17,239 nucleotides of DNA from an uncultured Prevotella sp. (GCA_900548745.1 URLQ01000051.1:1-17239), one strand, 5' to 3'; positions 1 to 6,218 are shown, counted from the stretch's first letter. The notes: generated by a model from the letters alone, not told the origin. Numbers and translations are program-made.

Positions 1-81
1 TTGTTGCTCAGGTACTTATAAATAAAGTTAAATCAAAGTGTTGCGGAATTAAGGAATATAACAACGTGACCAATAAAAACA

Positions 82-114
82 AAAGAGAGTTACCCTGTTT
101 GAGTAACTCTCTTT
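82..114 (-). terminator. Displaced tRNA-Phe terminator hairpin
   Basis: A perfect 12-bp stem (82-93 with 103-114) and 9-nt loop are followed on the minus strand by a T-rich tail. The stretch 69-130 closely matches 2158-2222, the terminator between the two downstream tRNA-Phe copies, so this is a displaced copy of that unit. It would also end transcripts from the AlbA_2 gene upstream of it on the minus strand. Confidence 0.75.
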
Positions 115-297
115 ATTGTGGTACCATCAGATGCATTTGGTATGAAACTGCAATCAAATCGTTGGTTGTGACGTGCTTCTTTCGATTAGCTTTGGCTTTT
201 ACGACATTTCCAGCCTCTTTTACGACATCTTTTACGACATGAAAGTTTTCTTTTAAGGATAGTCCGTACCTTGGTAGTCTCTTTTGAACATTTGGAA
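113..297 (-). pseudogene. ORF remnant with VVK(D/E) repeats, no start codon
   Basis: An open frame runs on the minus strand from just after a TAA, downstream of the AlbA_2 stop, to a TAA at 113-115. It lacks a convincing ATG. The product reads ...HVVKDVVKEAGNVVKAKANRK and then ends in MVPQ, whose codons come from the tRNA-Phe 3' remnant. At DNA level the repeated motif is TTTACGACAT, seen near 199, 220 and 232. VVKD-type spacers occur in the C-terminal linkers of AlbA_2-family proteins as far as I recall, so this may be debris of a second AlbA_2 gene or an older C-terminus of the neighbour. Function is unknown and it may be purely decayed sequence. Confidence 0.35.
119..130 (-). pseudogene. 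3'-end remnant of a tRNA-Phe copy
   Basis: These 12 nt match the last 12 nt (62-73) of the intact tRNA-Phe at 2211-2283 with one mismatch, and they sit directly upstream of the same terminator hairpin that follows the intact copy. Homology stops abruptly at 131. The complementary 5' piece of a tRNA-Phe is at 1996-2023. The natural reading is one tRNA copy split by the DNA lying between. Confidence 0.6.
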
Positions 298-310
298 TTT
301 AGGAAAGCAA

Positions 311-1798
311 CTATTTTGAAACAATAATCCATTGCCCATTTTTATCACTTCCGCTACGTGTAATGTAGCCTTCCTTTCTTAACGAAGTAAGTTCTCTTTT
401 TAACGTAGCAAGCGAAATACCCAGTTTGTTTGCCAAATCTTCTCTTATTATAGATGGATTTTGCTTCATGATAGACAGTATAGTTTGCTGCCGTTCATTT
501 ACAGGCTCATTTACAGGCTCATTTACAGGCTCATTTATTGGCTCGTTTTGAATATGCAGAGTCAATTTAACTTGCATAAGTTCTGGCTGTTCCAATAACT
601 CAGGCTTTATCCAATGCTTTTCATTCCATGCGTTTAGAATGAGTGGAAAACCCGAGCCAAGGTTTTCGCCATAGCCTATCATGCGGAACATATTCTGCAT
701 ACGTTGGTTTCTTGCCTTTGATTCTCCACCATGATAAATCTGTTCTATTGGCAGTTTCAACAGACCTGGGTTTGTAAGTACTATCCTATCATCATATTTT
801 TCAATTCTAAGAAGACCGTTTATCATGAAGTCTGCGTGGATAATCATATTTGTCACAGCTTCTCGCACGGCTTTGTGTTGCAGGGAGTCATCATTGCGGA
901 CTACGCCTTCCATTTTGAAAGGGCGAGGCAAATCACTTGTCAATTTGGGCAATACCATTCTTATAAAGTTGAAAAGGTTGTTTTCCCAAGTTCCATCATA
1001 AGTTAAGCGGTCGCTATATCGTTGGTCACCAATTAAATGTGACTTGTCGATATAGTCCATGCGCAAATTGTCGAATCGTTCGCGCACAGATAGTCCTTTA
1101 CCAAACATTAGCAATCCTGCCATTGTCAAACTTTCTGTTCCTTCCTTTCGATTTATAGCATATCCTCCAAGTTGTTTCAGAAATTCCTTATGATCTAGTT
1201 CATTCCACACATGGTCTGGGTTGTCAGTCTTGAACATGATACGATAACGTTCCAAGGTTGGAATATCGATATCATCCATCGTGTAATATTCCAAAACCAG
1301 TCTGTCATTGCCTGCTTCATTGGCATCACGCAACATCATCTTCAACTCTTGCTCCGTACAATGATAGTCGCCCTCATGGTTGCGTTTGAACGTTCCTCTT
1401 GACAAATTGTTGTTGATATAGACAGGACGGACTGTATAATCGGCGCGAGGAACATTTATTGCGATGATTTCCTTGCCATCAATATCTATTGTTTGCACAT
1501 CGTCATCATGCAAAAGATTTACATTGACTTTCTCCTTGCTGTTGACAATGTTCCACAAGTCTTTGCGAATCTTGTCGGCATCCTCAACACCAACTATCTC
1601 AAACCGCTTGGCCTTGTCTCGCTCATCCATATGCTCTACCACACCCAACAGTATTATTCCACCGTATGTGTTGGCAAAAGCGGAATAAGTGTCCCAAAGA
1701 GAATTTGGCACACCTTTCGAGGCTTTCTTGCATTCGAGCGTTACACGCTCACCTGCTAACAATGTATCTTTTATATTGATCTTCATATTATTACTCAA
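311..1798 (-). CDS. AlbA_2 (Schlafen-type) domain ATP-binding transcriptional regulator
   Basis: This 495-aa protein has the layout of the AlbA_2/HATPase_c_4 family. The N-terminal AlbA_2 domain (about residues 15-145) includes the ECKKA and FANTYGGIILLGV motifs. A GHKL-type ATPase-like domain (about 300-400) shows REAVTNMIIHADF (312-324), NPGLL (343-347) and GYGENLGSGF (375-384). A C-terminal winged helix (about 436-495) reads like a DNA-binding HTH. The linker at 418-435 is a run of NEPV/NEPI repeats. Family members are annotated as putative transcriptional regulators and are often found in mobile or defence-associated DNA; the actual target is unknown. The gene lies between two halves of a split tRNA-Phe copy, which suggests it arrived as cargo. 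A candidate -7 box sits at 1867-1874. The ATG at 1796-1798 gives full domain coverage; an in-frame Met five codons in is an alternative start. Confidence 0.85.
   Translation of the reverse strand: MSNNMKINIKDTLLAGERVTLECKKASKGVPNSLWDTYSAFANTYGGIILLGVVEHMDERDKAKRFEIVGVEDADKIRKDLWNIVNSKEKVNVNLLHDDDVQTIDIDGKEIIAINVPRADYTVRPVYINNNLSRGTFKRNHEGDYHCTEQELKMMLRDANEAGNDRLVLEYYTMDDIDIPTLERYRIMFKTDNPDHVWNELDHKEFLKQLGGYAINRKEGTESLTMAGLLMFGKGLSVRERFDNLRMDYIDKSHLIGDQRYSDRLTYDGTWENNLFNFIRMVLPKLTSDLPRPFKMEGVVRNDDSLQHKAVREAVTNMIIHADFMINGLLRIEKYDDRIVLTNPGLLKLPIEQIYHGGESKARNQRMQNMFRMIGYGENLGSGFPLILNAWNEKHWIKPELLEQPELMQVKLTLHIQNEPINEPVNEPVNEPVNERQQTILSIMKQNPSIIREDLANKLGISLATLKRELTSLRKEGYITRSGSDKNGQWIIVSK
496..543 (-). 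repeat. 12-bp tandem repeat (4 units) in the AlbA_2 linker
   Basis: Four consecutive 12-bp units of CATTTACAGGCT (plus strand), the last one diverged, encode the NEPV linker repeats. Being a multiple of three, gain or loss of units would lengthen or shorten the linker between the ATPase-like and HTH domains without a frameshift. Confidence 0.85.
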
Positions 1799-1866
1799 TA
1801 ATTACTTGTCTTACAATTGCTATATGGAATGTCTTGTCATATCTGTATATAATTGTTTGGAATGTA

Positions 1867-1874
1867 CAAAAGTA
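1867..1874 (-). promoter_or_regulatory. Candidate -7 element for the AlbA_2 gene
   Basis: The minus-strand sequence TACTTTTG fits the Bacteroidota -7 consensus TAnnTTTG and lies about 70 nt upstream of the AlbA_2 start. No clear TTG -33 element is seen at the expected 19-21 nt spacing, so the call rests on the -7 box and its position. Confidence 0.4.
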
Positions 1875-1995
1875 ATGACTTTCAGTTAGAATGACGAATG
1901 GAATCATTGAATTATTATGTCAGATAGTGATTTTTGTTTTTAATAGATGATGTGTTTGTCAATTTATAGAATTAAAGGAATGGTAGTGTGATATG

Positions 1996-2023
1996 TTTGC
2001 TCTACCAACTGAGCTATGGCACC
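1996..2023 (-). pseudogene. 5' fragment of a tRNA-Phe copy
   Basis: The 28 nt are identical to nt 1-28 of the intact tRNA-Phe (acceptor 5' strand, D arm, start of the anticodon stem), then homology ends. The flanking spacer and upstream terminator hairpin repeat the arrangement of the intact copies. The missing 3' portion matches the remnant at 119-130 across the AlbA_2 segment. It cannot make a functional tRNA. Confidence 0.75.
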
Positions 2024-2038
2024 AATATGAAAAAATAA

Positions 2039-2066
2039 AAGCAGTCAAGATTTCTCTTAACTGCTT
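2039..2066 (-). terminator. Terminator after the altered tRNA-Phe copy
   Basis: On the minus strand, a 12-bp stem (one G-T wobble) closes a GAAA tetraloop and is followed by TTTTATTTTTT. This is a textbook intrinsic terminator for the tRNA copy ending at 2077. Confidence 0.75.
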
Positions 2067-2076
2067 CATTGTTTTG

Positions 2077-2161
2077 TGGTACCACCAGGAATCGAACCGG
2101 GGACACAAGGCCAATTATAGACACGGCCAGTCCTTTGCTCTACCAACTGAGCTATGGCACC
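2077..2161 (-). pseudogene. tRNA-Phe copy with anticodon loop replaced by 17 nt
   Basis: This 85-nt sequence is identical to the 73-nt tRNA-Phe at 2211-2283 over the acceptor stem, D arm, variable region and T arm. Five nt of the anticodon loop and stem are replaced by a 17-nt segment at 2111-2127 (plus strand CCAATTATAGACACGGC). This removes the GAA anticodon and leaves a large loop closed by only four of the five anticodon-stem pairs, with an internal GGCC/GGCC self-complementarity. The insert also creates an imperfect repeat of GACAC(AA)GGCC. It is probably a non-functional tRNA relic; a spliced or repurposed RNA is possible but nothing visible proves it. It retains its own terminator. Confidence 0.7.
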
Positions 2162-2173
2162 AATATAAAAACA

Positions 2174-2206
2174 AAAGAGAGTCACCCTGTTTGAGTAACT
2201 CTCTTT
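2174..2206 (-). terminator. Terminator between the tRNA-Phe copies
   Basis: A 12-bp stem with one position that is a mismatch on the plus strand but a G-U wobble in the minus-strand RNA, and a T-rich tail. Retention of pairing only in the minus-strand RNA supports a real terminator for tRNA-Phe. Confidence 0.7.
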
Positions 2207-2210
2207 ATTG

Positions 2211-2283
2211 TGGTACCACCAGGAATCGAACCGGGGACACAAGGATTTTCAGTCCTTTGCTCTACCAACTGAGCTATGGCACC
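2211..2283 (-). tRNA. tRNA-Phe (anticodon GAA)
   Basis: A 73-nt cloverleaf on the minus strand: acceptor GGTGCCA/TGGTACC with one G-T wobble, D arm GCTC/GAGC, anticodon stem AAGGA/TCCTT around loop CTGAAAA (anticodon GAA, Phe), and T loop TTCGATT. The T stem CCCGG/CCTGG contains one C-T mismatch, which is also present in the altered neighbouring copy. The discriminator base is A; CCA is not encoded. It is transcribed from a good -7/-33 promoter at 2321-2350 and followed by two degenerate copies, so it is the only intact tRNA-Phe here. Confidence 0.92.
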
Positions 2284-2320
2284 AACATGTTTATTGTGCA
2301 ATAATTTTCAATTGCGGGTG

Positions 2321-2350
2321 CAAAGGTATGGATTTTTTTTGTATTGCCAA
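2321..2350 (-). promoter_or_regulatory. Promoter of the tRNA-Phe array
   Basis: On the minus strand TTG (2350-2348) and TACCTTTG (2328-2321) are 19 nt apart, matching the Bacteroidota sigma-ABfr consensus TTG-N19-21-TAnnTTTG. It lies about 40 nt upstream of the tRNA-Phe 5' end. Confidence 0.7.
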
Positions 2351-2391
2351 ACTTTTTAGGGCAAAAATTTTTCCATTATAAAAAAAAGACT

Positions 2392-2399
2392 TAACTTTG
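2392..2399 (+). promoter_or_regulatory. Candidate -7 element for tRNA-Pro
   Basis: TAACTTTG matches TAnnTTTG and ends 18 nt before the tRNA-Pro 5' end. The -33 region is A/T-rich with no clean TTG. It diverges from the tRNA-Phe promoter about 40 bp away. Confidence 0.6.
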
Positions 2400-2417
2400 C
2401 ACTCGCTTTAAGGCAAT

Positions 2418-2490
2418 CGGGATTTAGCGCAGTTGGTAGCGCACGTCGTTCGGGACGACGGGGTCGCTGGTTCGAGTCCAGTAATCCCGA
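2418..2490 (+). tRNA. tRNA-Pro (anticodon CGG)
   Basis: A 73-nt cloverleaf: acceptor CGGGATT/AATCCCG, D arm GCGC/GCGC, anticodon stem CGTCG/CGACG around loop TTCGGGA (anticodon CGG, Pro), T arm CTGG-TTCGAGT-CCAG, discriminator A, CCA not encoded. The C1-G72 pair and G35-G36-G37 are typical of proline tRNAs. Confidence 0.93.
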
Positions 2491-2495
2491 CAATA

Positions 2496-2534
2496 CAAGG
2501 GTTAGGATATTGCATGGCAATATTTTAGCCCTTG
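2496..2534 (+). terminator. tRNA-Pro terminator, 18-bp hairpin
   Basis: The arms 2496-2513 and 2517-2534 pair over all 18 positions, counting G-T wobbles, around a 3-nt ATG loop. A T-rich tail (TTACTTTATTATATT) follows. It begins six nt after tRNA-Pro. Confidence 0.8.
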
Positions 2535-2649
2535 TTACTTTATTATATTATTGTAGCTGAAGAAGAAGTAATCCAAAACACACCAATCCACATGAAGAAA
2601 ATCAAGATTTGTGAACTTCATAAAAGCGCCGCACGAGACGTAAGGACAT

Positions 2650-2710
2650 AAAAAAAGGAGTACCGCTGTACTCCAACCTTGTTAACCTTAAATCTAATAC
2701 TATGAAAAAC
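2650..2710 (-). ncRNA. Candidate small RNA (~60 nt)
   Basis: A complete transcription unit can be read on the minus strand: a -33/-7 promoter (2747-2717), a start expected near 2710, a short unstructured stretch containing TTAGATTTAAGGTTAACAAG, and an intrinsic terminator with a 7-bp stem GGAGTAC/GTACTCC (2674-2657) followed by seven T. An open frame from GTG could continue through the hairpin, but it has no ATG before the terminator. I remember similar sequence recurring between genes in Prevotella and Bacteroides but cannot name a family. Function is unknown. Confidence 0.55.
2657..2674 (-). terminator. Terminator of the candidate small RNA
   Basis: A 7-bp GC-containing stem with a 4-nt loop is followed on the minus strand by TTTTTTT (2656-2650). 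Only the minus strand has the T run, which fixes the orientation. Confidence 0.75.
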
Positions 2711-2759
2711 ACGATGCAAAGATATGGCTATTGTTGCAATCTTGCAAGTGTTTTTCATA
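2701..2759. repeat. Perfect 12-bp inverted repeat around the small-RNA promoter
   Basis: TATGAAAAACAC (2701-2712) and GTGTTTTTCATA (2748-2759) are exact reverse complements separated by 35 bp. The spacer contains the -7 and -33 elements of the small-RNA promoter almost exactly edge to edge. It could be an operator, a hairpin or a site of inversion; pairing stops at both ends of the 12 bp. Confidence 0.8.
2717..2747 (-). promoter_or_regulatory. Promoter of the candidate small RNA
   Basis: On the minus strand TTG (2747-2745) and TATCTTTG (2724-2717) are 20 nt apart, an excellent fit to the Bacteroidota primary-sigma promoter. Confidence 0.7.
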
Positions 2760-2899
2760 ATATTTTTCTTCTTTATTGTCTTTATTGATATAAATCAAGT
2801 ACAATAACTTTCAATCTGTAGTTCGATTTGGGCTTAAATTTACGAAATGATATAGGGTGTAAAATACCCAATATATCCCATAAACAGGGTGTTTCAGGG

Positions 2900-5860
2900 C
2901 TATTGCTCCATCACTAATCCTTCCTGTTTCATGCCGTCCATCATAATTTTCAGAGGTTTGTCAAATCTTACATGTCTTACATGTTCAGTTTCATCGACAG
3001 AAGGCATGGCATCGAGAATTTCTTTCCTGAAGAATCCCATGCCTTTATTTTCGTCGATGGTGAAATATCCGACACCGAAACTTGTAAGGTTCTGGAAGAA
3101 GTGAGTACCTTGACTTGGGTCCACGCTATAGTTCTTGAGAGTTATTTCCACTATTATCTTTGCAGCACTTATGTGTGGCCATTTCACGGGGACGCCGAGC
3201 CAAGGGTCGCTTGACCCCCATCTGCCAGGTCCGACAAGAACATAGCCGGTATTGTCGGCAAGGAACTTTCTGTTCATGTGCTCTATCTCTTCAGCAATTG
3301 CAGGGTTGTCCGCCGCCGTGAAGTCATCACTGGTCTTTATATATACCACATCCGTCACATCGGTGCTGACGCCATGTCCAAGAGAGTTATGAGAGCGCAA
3401 CAGGCATTTCTCGTCAGGTATCGAGGCGAGGTCTTCGTCAAGCATCTGCTTGCTGTCAACGATAGGACGGATTTGCAGAAGGTAGAACTCTCCTGTTCTG
3501 TCGTTGTTCAGGGTGCAGGCAAATTCAATCTCTACAGGTCTCTTCATGCTGTCGGCACCATGTCTCATTGAGAGCTTGAGCAGTTCGGGAAGAGGGAACA
3601 CCCCTTGTCGCAGAAGTCCGCAGAAGCTGATTATCTTTCTTCCTCCGTCATATAGTCCTTCTCTTATAACCTGGTCATACGGGTCGTAGGTTGAGGCTAT
3701 AAAGTTAAGAGCACCGTCGGCGTCAGCGTCTTTTACTTTCAGGTTCATTATGTTGAAGCCATCGTCAACCTTGAAGTCCTCGCCGATGTGCTTCATGTCG
3801 AGGGCGTAGAATCTTGTCTGTGTCTGTCGCAGCGCAATCTCCATGTCGCTTGTCTGCAGTACCTGGTCGGGATGATAAGGGCTGACGCGCAGAGTCTGTC
3901 CGCCATCCACTATGTATTTTCCAAGACCGAGAGCCAGACTTGCAATACCTTCTTCAGATTTCTCGTATCCTAAAGGATAATAGTTTATGGAGCGCAGCAC
4001 GCCGCTGAAGTTAGGATAGAAATGGTCGCCGTATTGTTTTCCCACCACCTCTTGTAATATGACAGCCATCTTCTCCTGGTCGATGACATTGCTCGTGGCG
4101 GTCATGTATGCCTTAGAGTCCTTGTAGTAGACAGAGGCGTATACGCTCTTTATTGCGGCGGCGAGCATTCGCAGCATCTCCTGCTTGTCGTCAAGATACG
4201 GAATCATATATGTGGAATATATTCCAGCGAAAGGCTGGTAGTGGGAGTCTTCGAGCAGGCTGCTTGAACGTATGGCGATAGGATGCTTGATGGCGTCGAA
4301 GAATGTCTTGAAGTCATCAATAAACTGGTCTGGCAACTGTGCCTTCAGGAAAGCCTTCAGTATGTCCTCGTCCGGAGCGTCGCTAAGTGCAATCTGATAC
4401 AGGTTGTTGTTGTCCATGAACTGGTCGAACACGTCGGTACAGAGAACCACGGTCTTTGGTATGGACACCTTTACACCCTCGAAGCTGTTGAACTCAGGGT
4501 TTGACTTTATGATATGGTCGAGGAAAGCCAGTCCTCTTCCTTTACCTCCGAGCGAGCCGTCGCCGATTCTTGCAAAGTGGCTGTATGCGTCAAACTGTTC
4601 GCGGCGGAAAACAGCTACGGTACCGAGGTTCTTCATGTGGCGGTACTGCACGATGGCGTCAAAGATAATCTGTCTGTGGGCATCGATATCTTTCAGTTTC
4701 TCCAGGGTCACCGTTTTCAGAAACTCCGATACGGGGAATATGGCTCTTGCGCAAAGCCAGCGGCTCACATGGTTCCTTGATATGTGGTAAAGCATGGAGT
4801 TGTTCGGTATGCTGAAGATGTTGTCCTGTAGTTCTTTCAGGTTGCGGATGCGCTTTATCTCCTCGTGGGTCTTCGGATCGCGGAACACGAAGTCTCCGAA
4901 TCCCATGTGGGTTGCCATGAGGTTTCGCAGGTCTATGTTCATCTTCTTCGAGTTCTTGTCGATGAAGCGTAGTCCCAATGTCTCCGCCTTCTCCTTGTTC
5001 TCGGATTCGCTGCTTTCAATGATGAGCGGCAGGAATGGGTCCCTTTTTCTTATTTCCTGGAGCAGTTTCAGTCCAGCCTCAGAGTCTTTCTCGCCGCCTT
5101 TAGGGAAGCGGCAGTCGCTTATTACTCCGAGGATATTTTCCGGGTAGCGCAGATAATACTCCATAGCTTCCTCGTATGTTCTGGCAAGCACCACCTTAGG
5201 CCTTCCTCTCATTCTGAGGGTGGCGGAGTGTGGGTTCAGAGCTTCTGTGGCGAACCTCTGGCTTTGTGCGAGGATGTAGCTGTATAGGTTTGGCAGTATG
5301 GAAGAATAGAAGCGTATGCTGTCTTCCACGAGCAGAATCATCTGTACGCCGGCTTCGTCAATGTCGTGTTCAAGGTTCATCTTGTCCTCTATAAGCTTTA
5401 TGATAGACAGGATGAGGTTTGTGTTTCCGAGCCAGCAGAACACATACTCGAAGATGGACAGGTCTTCGTTCACCATTCTTCTTGTGATACCGTGTGAGAA
5501 GGGGGTGAGTACGACACATGGGATGTCGGGGAATTCAAGCTTTACCGCTCTTGCCACGGTGAAGGCGTCGTTGTCGGCATTTCCCGGCATACATATTACA
5601 AGGTCGATGCTTGTTGTAGAAAGCACTTCAGATGCTTCCACCATGGTGCTGACCTGTGTGAAGGTAGGTGGGTACCGGAGTCCGAGTTCGGTGTACTCGT
5701 TGAAAATCTTCTCGTCCACACGTCCGTCATCTTCAAGCATGAAGGCATCATACGGGTTGGCGATGATGAGTACGTTGAATATGCGGTGGGTCATCAAATT
5801 CTTGAATGAGACATCCTTCAGGTAGAACTTGTCCCATCGTTGTGGTGCTTGCTCGTTCAT
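2900..5860 (-). CDS. Dual receiver-like / PEP synthase-type ATP-grasp protein
   Basis: A 986-aa cytoplasmic protein with no signal peptide. Residues about 28-150 look like a receiver fold without the acceptor Asp (LVICMPGN at 87-94). A second receiver (about 173-320) keeps the acidic pair E179-D180, acceptor D249, a Ser in IIESS and the Lys of DKNS (302). Residues about 430-805 form a PPDK_N/PEP-synthase ATP-grasp domain with GGKGRGL (438-444), PIAIRSSSLLEDS (527-539), PFAGIYSTY (543-551) and QIRPI (796-800). The region after 805 contains GPGRWGSSDPW (877-887). I cannot find the phosphohistidine TSHxAI motif or a PEP-binding TIM barrel, so it is not a complete PEP synthase or PPDK. It may be an ATP-dependent phosphotransferase or sensor under receiver control; the substrate is unknown. 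The gene stands alone and is divergent from GH28. Confidence 0.85.
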   Translation of the reverse strand: MNEQAPQRWDKFYLKDVSFKNLMTHRIFNVLIIANPYDAFMLEDDGRVDEKIFNEYTELGLRYPPTFTQVSTMVEASEVLSTTSIDLVICMPGNADNDAFTVARAVKLEFPDIPCVVLTPFSHGITRRMVNEDLSIFEYVFCWLGNTNLILSIIKLIEDKMNLEHDIDEAGVQMILLVEDSIRFYSSILPNLYSYILAQSQRFATEALNPHSATLRMRGRPKVVLARTYEEAMEYYLRYPENILGVISDCRFPKGGEKDSEAGLKLLQEIRKRDPFLPLIIESSESENKEKAETLGLRFIDKNSKKMNIDLRNLMATHMGFGDFVFRDPKTHEEIKRIRNLKELQDNIFSIPNNSMLYHISRNHVSRWLCARAIFPVSEFLKTVTLEKLKDIDAHRQIIFDAIVQYRHMKNLGTVAVFRREQFDAYSHFARIGDGSLGGKGRGLAFLDHIIKSNPEFNSFEGVKVSIPKTVVLCTDVFDQFMDNNNLYQIALSDAPDEDILKAFLKAQLPDQFIDDFKTFFDAIKHPIAIRSSSLLEDSHYQPFAGIYSTYMIPYLDDKQEMLRMLAAAIKSVYASVYYKDSKAYMTATSNVIDQEKMAVILQEVVGKQYGDHFYPNFSGVLRSINYYPLGYEKSEEGIASLALGLGKYIVDGGQTLRVSPYHPDQVLQTSDMEIALRQTQTRFYALDMKHIGEDFKVDDGFNIMNLKVKDADADGALNFIASTYDPYDQVIREGLYDGGRKIISFCGLLRQGVFPLPELLKLSMRHGADSMKRPVEIEFACTLNNDRTGEFYLLQIRPIVDSKQMLDEDLASIPDEKCLLRSHNSLGHGVSTDVTDVVYIKTSDDFTAADNPAIAEEIEHMNRKFLADNTGYVLVGPGRWGSSDPWLGVPVKWPHISAAKIIVEITLKNYSVDPSQGTHFFQNLTSFGVGYFTIDENKGMGFFRKEILDAMPSVDETEHVRHVRFDKPLKIMMDGMKQEGLVMEQ

Positions 5861-5894
5861 AGGCTGTATAAGTTTGTTCTTTATTATATTTTAT

Positions 5895-5942
5895 AGTAGA
5901 CAAGTAGACAAGTTGACAAGTTGACAAGTTGACGAGTAGACA
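5895..5942. repeat. 8-bp tandem repeat, six units (AGTWGACA)
   Basis: Six consecutive units: AGTAGACA twice, AGTTGACA twice, AGTTGACG, then AGTAGACA. They lie in the predicted 5' untranslated leader of the minus-strand PPDK_N-type gene, 35 bp before its start codon, so copy number could affect its expression. Confidence 0.85.
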
Positions 5943-6042
5943 AGGGGATTAGTTCTTCTTGGTGACCGTCGTTCGCAAACTTTAGACAAGTGGTGCAAAC
6001 CTCCTTGTTACTTGTTTGCTTATTGACTCGTCTACTGACATG

Positions 6043-6050
6043 CAAATATA
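6043..6050 (-). promoter_or_regulatory. Candidate -7 element for the PPDK_N-type gene
   Basis: The minus-strand TATATTTG fits TAnnTTTG. It would give a leader of about 175 nt that includes the 8-bp repeats. No TTG is seen at the right -33 spacing. Confidence 0.4.
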
Positions 6051-6156
6051 ATGATTTTATTGGTAAAAGGTGGATAATTGTGCGATTAATTAGTATTAAG
6101 ACGGTTAATGTGGGGCTTTCGTTAGCCTGATGTAGGGATATGTTGGGGAAAAGTAT

Positions 6157-6164
6157 TATATTTG
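6157..6164 (+). promoter_or_regulatory. Candidate -7 element for the GH28 gene
   Basis: TATATTTG fits TAnnTTTG and lies 54 nt before the GH28 start codon, giving a leader of about 47 nt. The -33 region lacks a TTG at the standard distance, which is common for activator-dependent promoters. Confidence 0.5.
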
Positions 6165-6218
6165 CAAAATCAGAAGCAGGAATAAAACTAATAATACATA
6201 AACAGACAATTAACATTT

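Larger units (their letters stand above)
2535..2899. other. Intergenic region with a small-RNA unit
   Basis: Apart from the candidate minus-strand small RNA at 2650-2710, its promoter and the surrounding inverted repeat, I see no gene here. The stretch 2560-2640 and the AT-rich 2760-2899 hold nothing I can name. No convincing terminator is visible for the 986-aa gene that ends at 2900. Confidence 0.5.
5861..6218. other. Divergent intergenic region with two promoters
   Basis: This stretch separates the minus-strand PPDK_N-type gene from the plus-strand GH28 gene. It holds an 8-bp tandem repeat (5895-5942), a candidate leftward -7 element (6043-6050) and a candidate rightward -7 element (6157-6164). 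An open frame on the minus strand across it is low-complexity and reads through the repeat, so I do not call it a gene. Confidence 0.6.

Noticed and set aside
1993..2304. Plus-strand 103-codon frame across the tRNA array
   Set aside because: It is an antisense reading through tRNA copies and terminators; its repeats (ALPTELWHQY) are simply translated tRNA sequence.
2702..2788. A 28-codon plus-strand ORF starting ATGAAAAACACG
   Set aside because: It overlaps antisense to the small-RNA promoter, has no promoter of its own in view and gives a low-complexity product; the start coincides with the inverted-repeat arm.
5884..6216. 110-codon minus-strand frame between the two divergent genes
   Set aside because: It reads through the 8-bp tandem repeats and both promoter regions, has no recognisable domain, and would overlap the leader of the downstream minus-strand gene.
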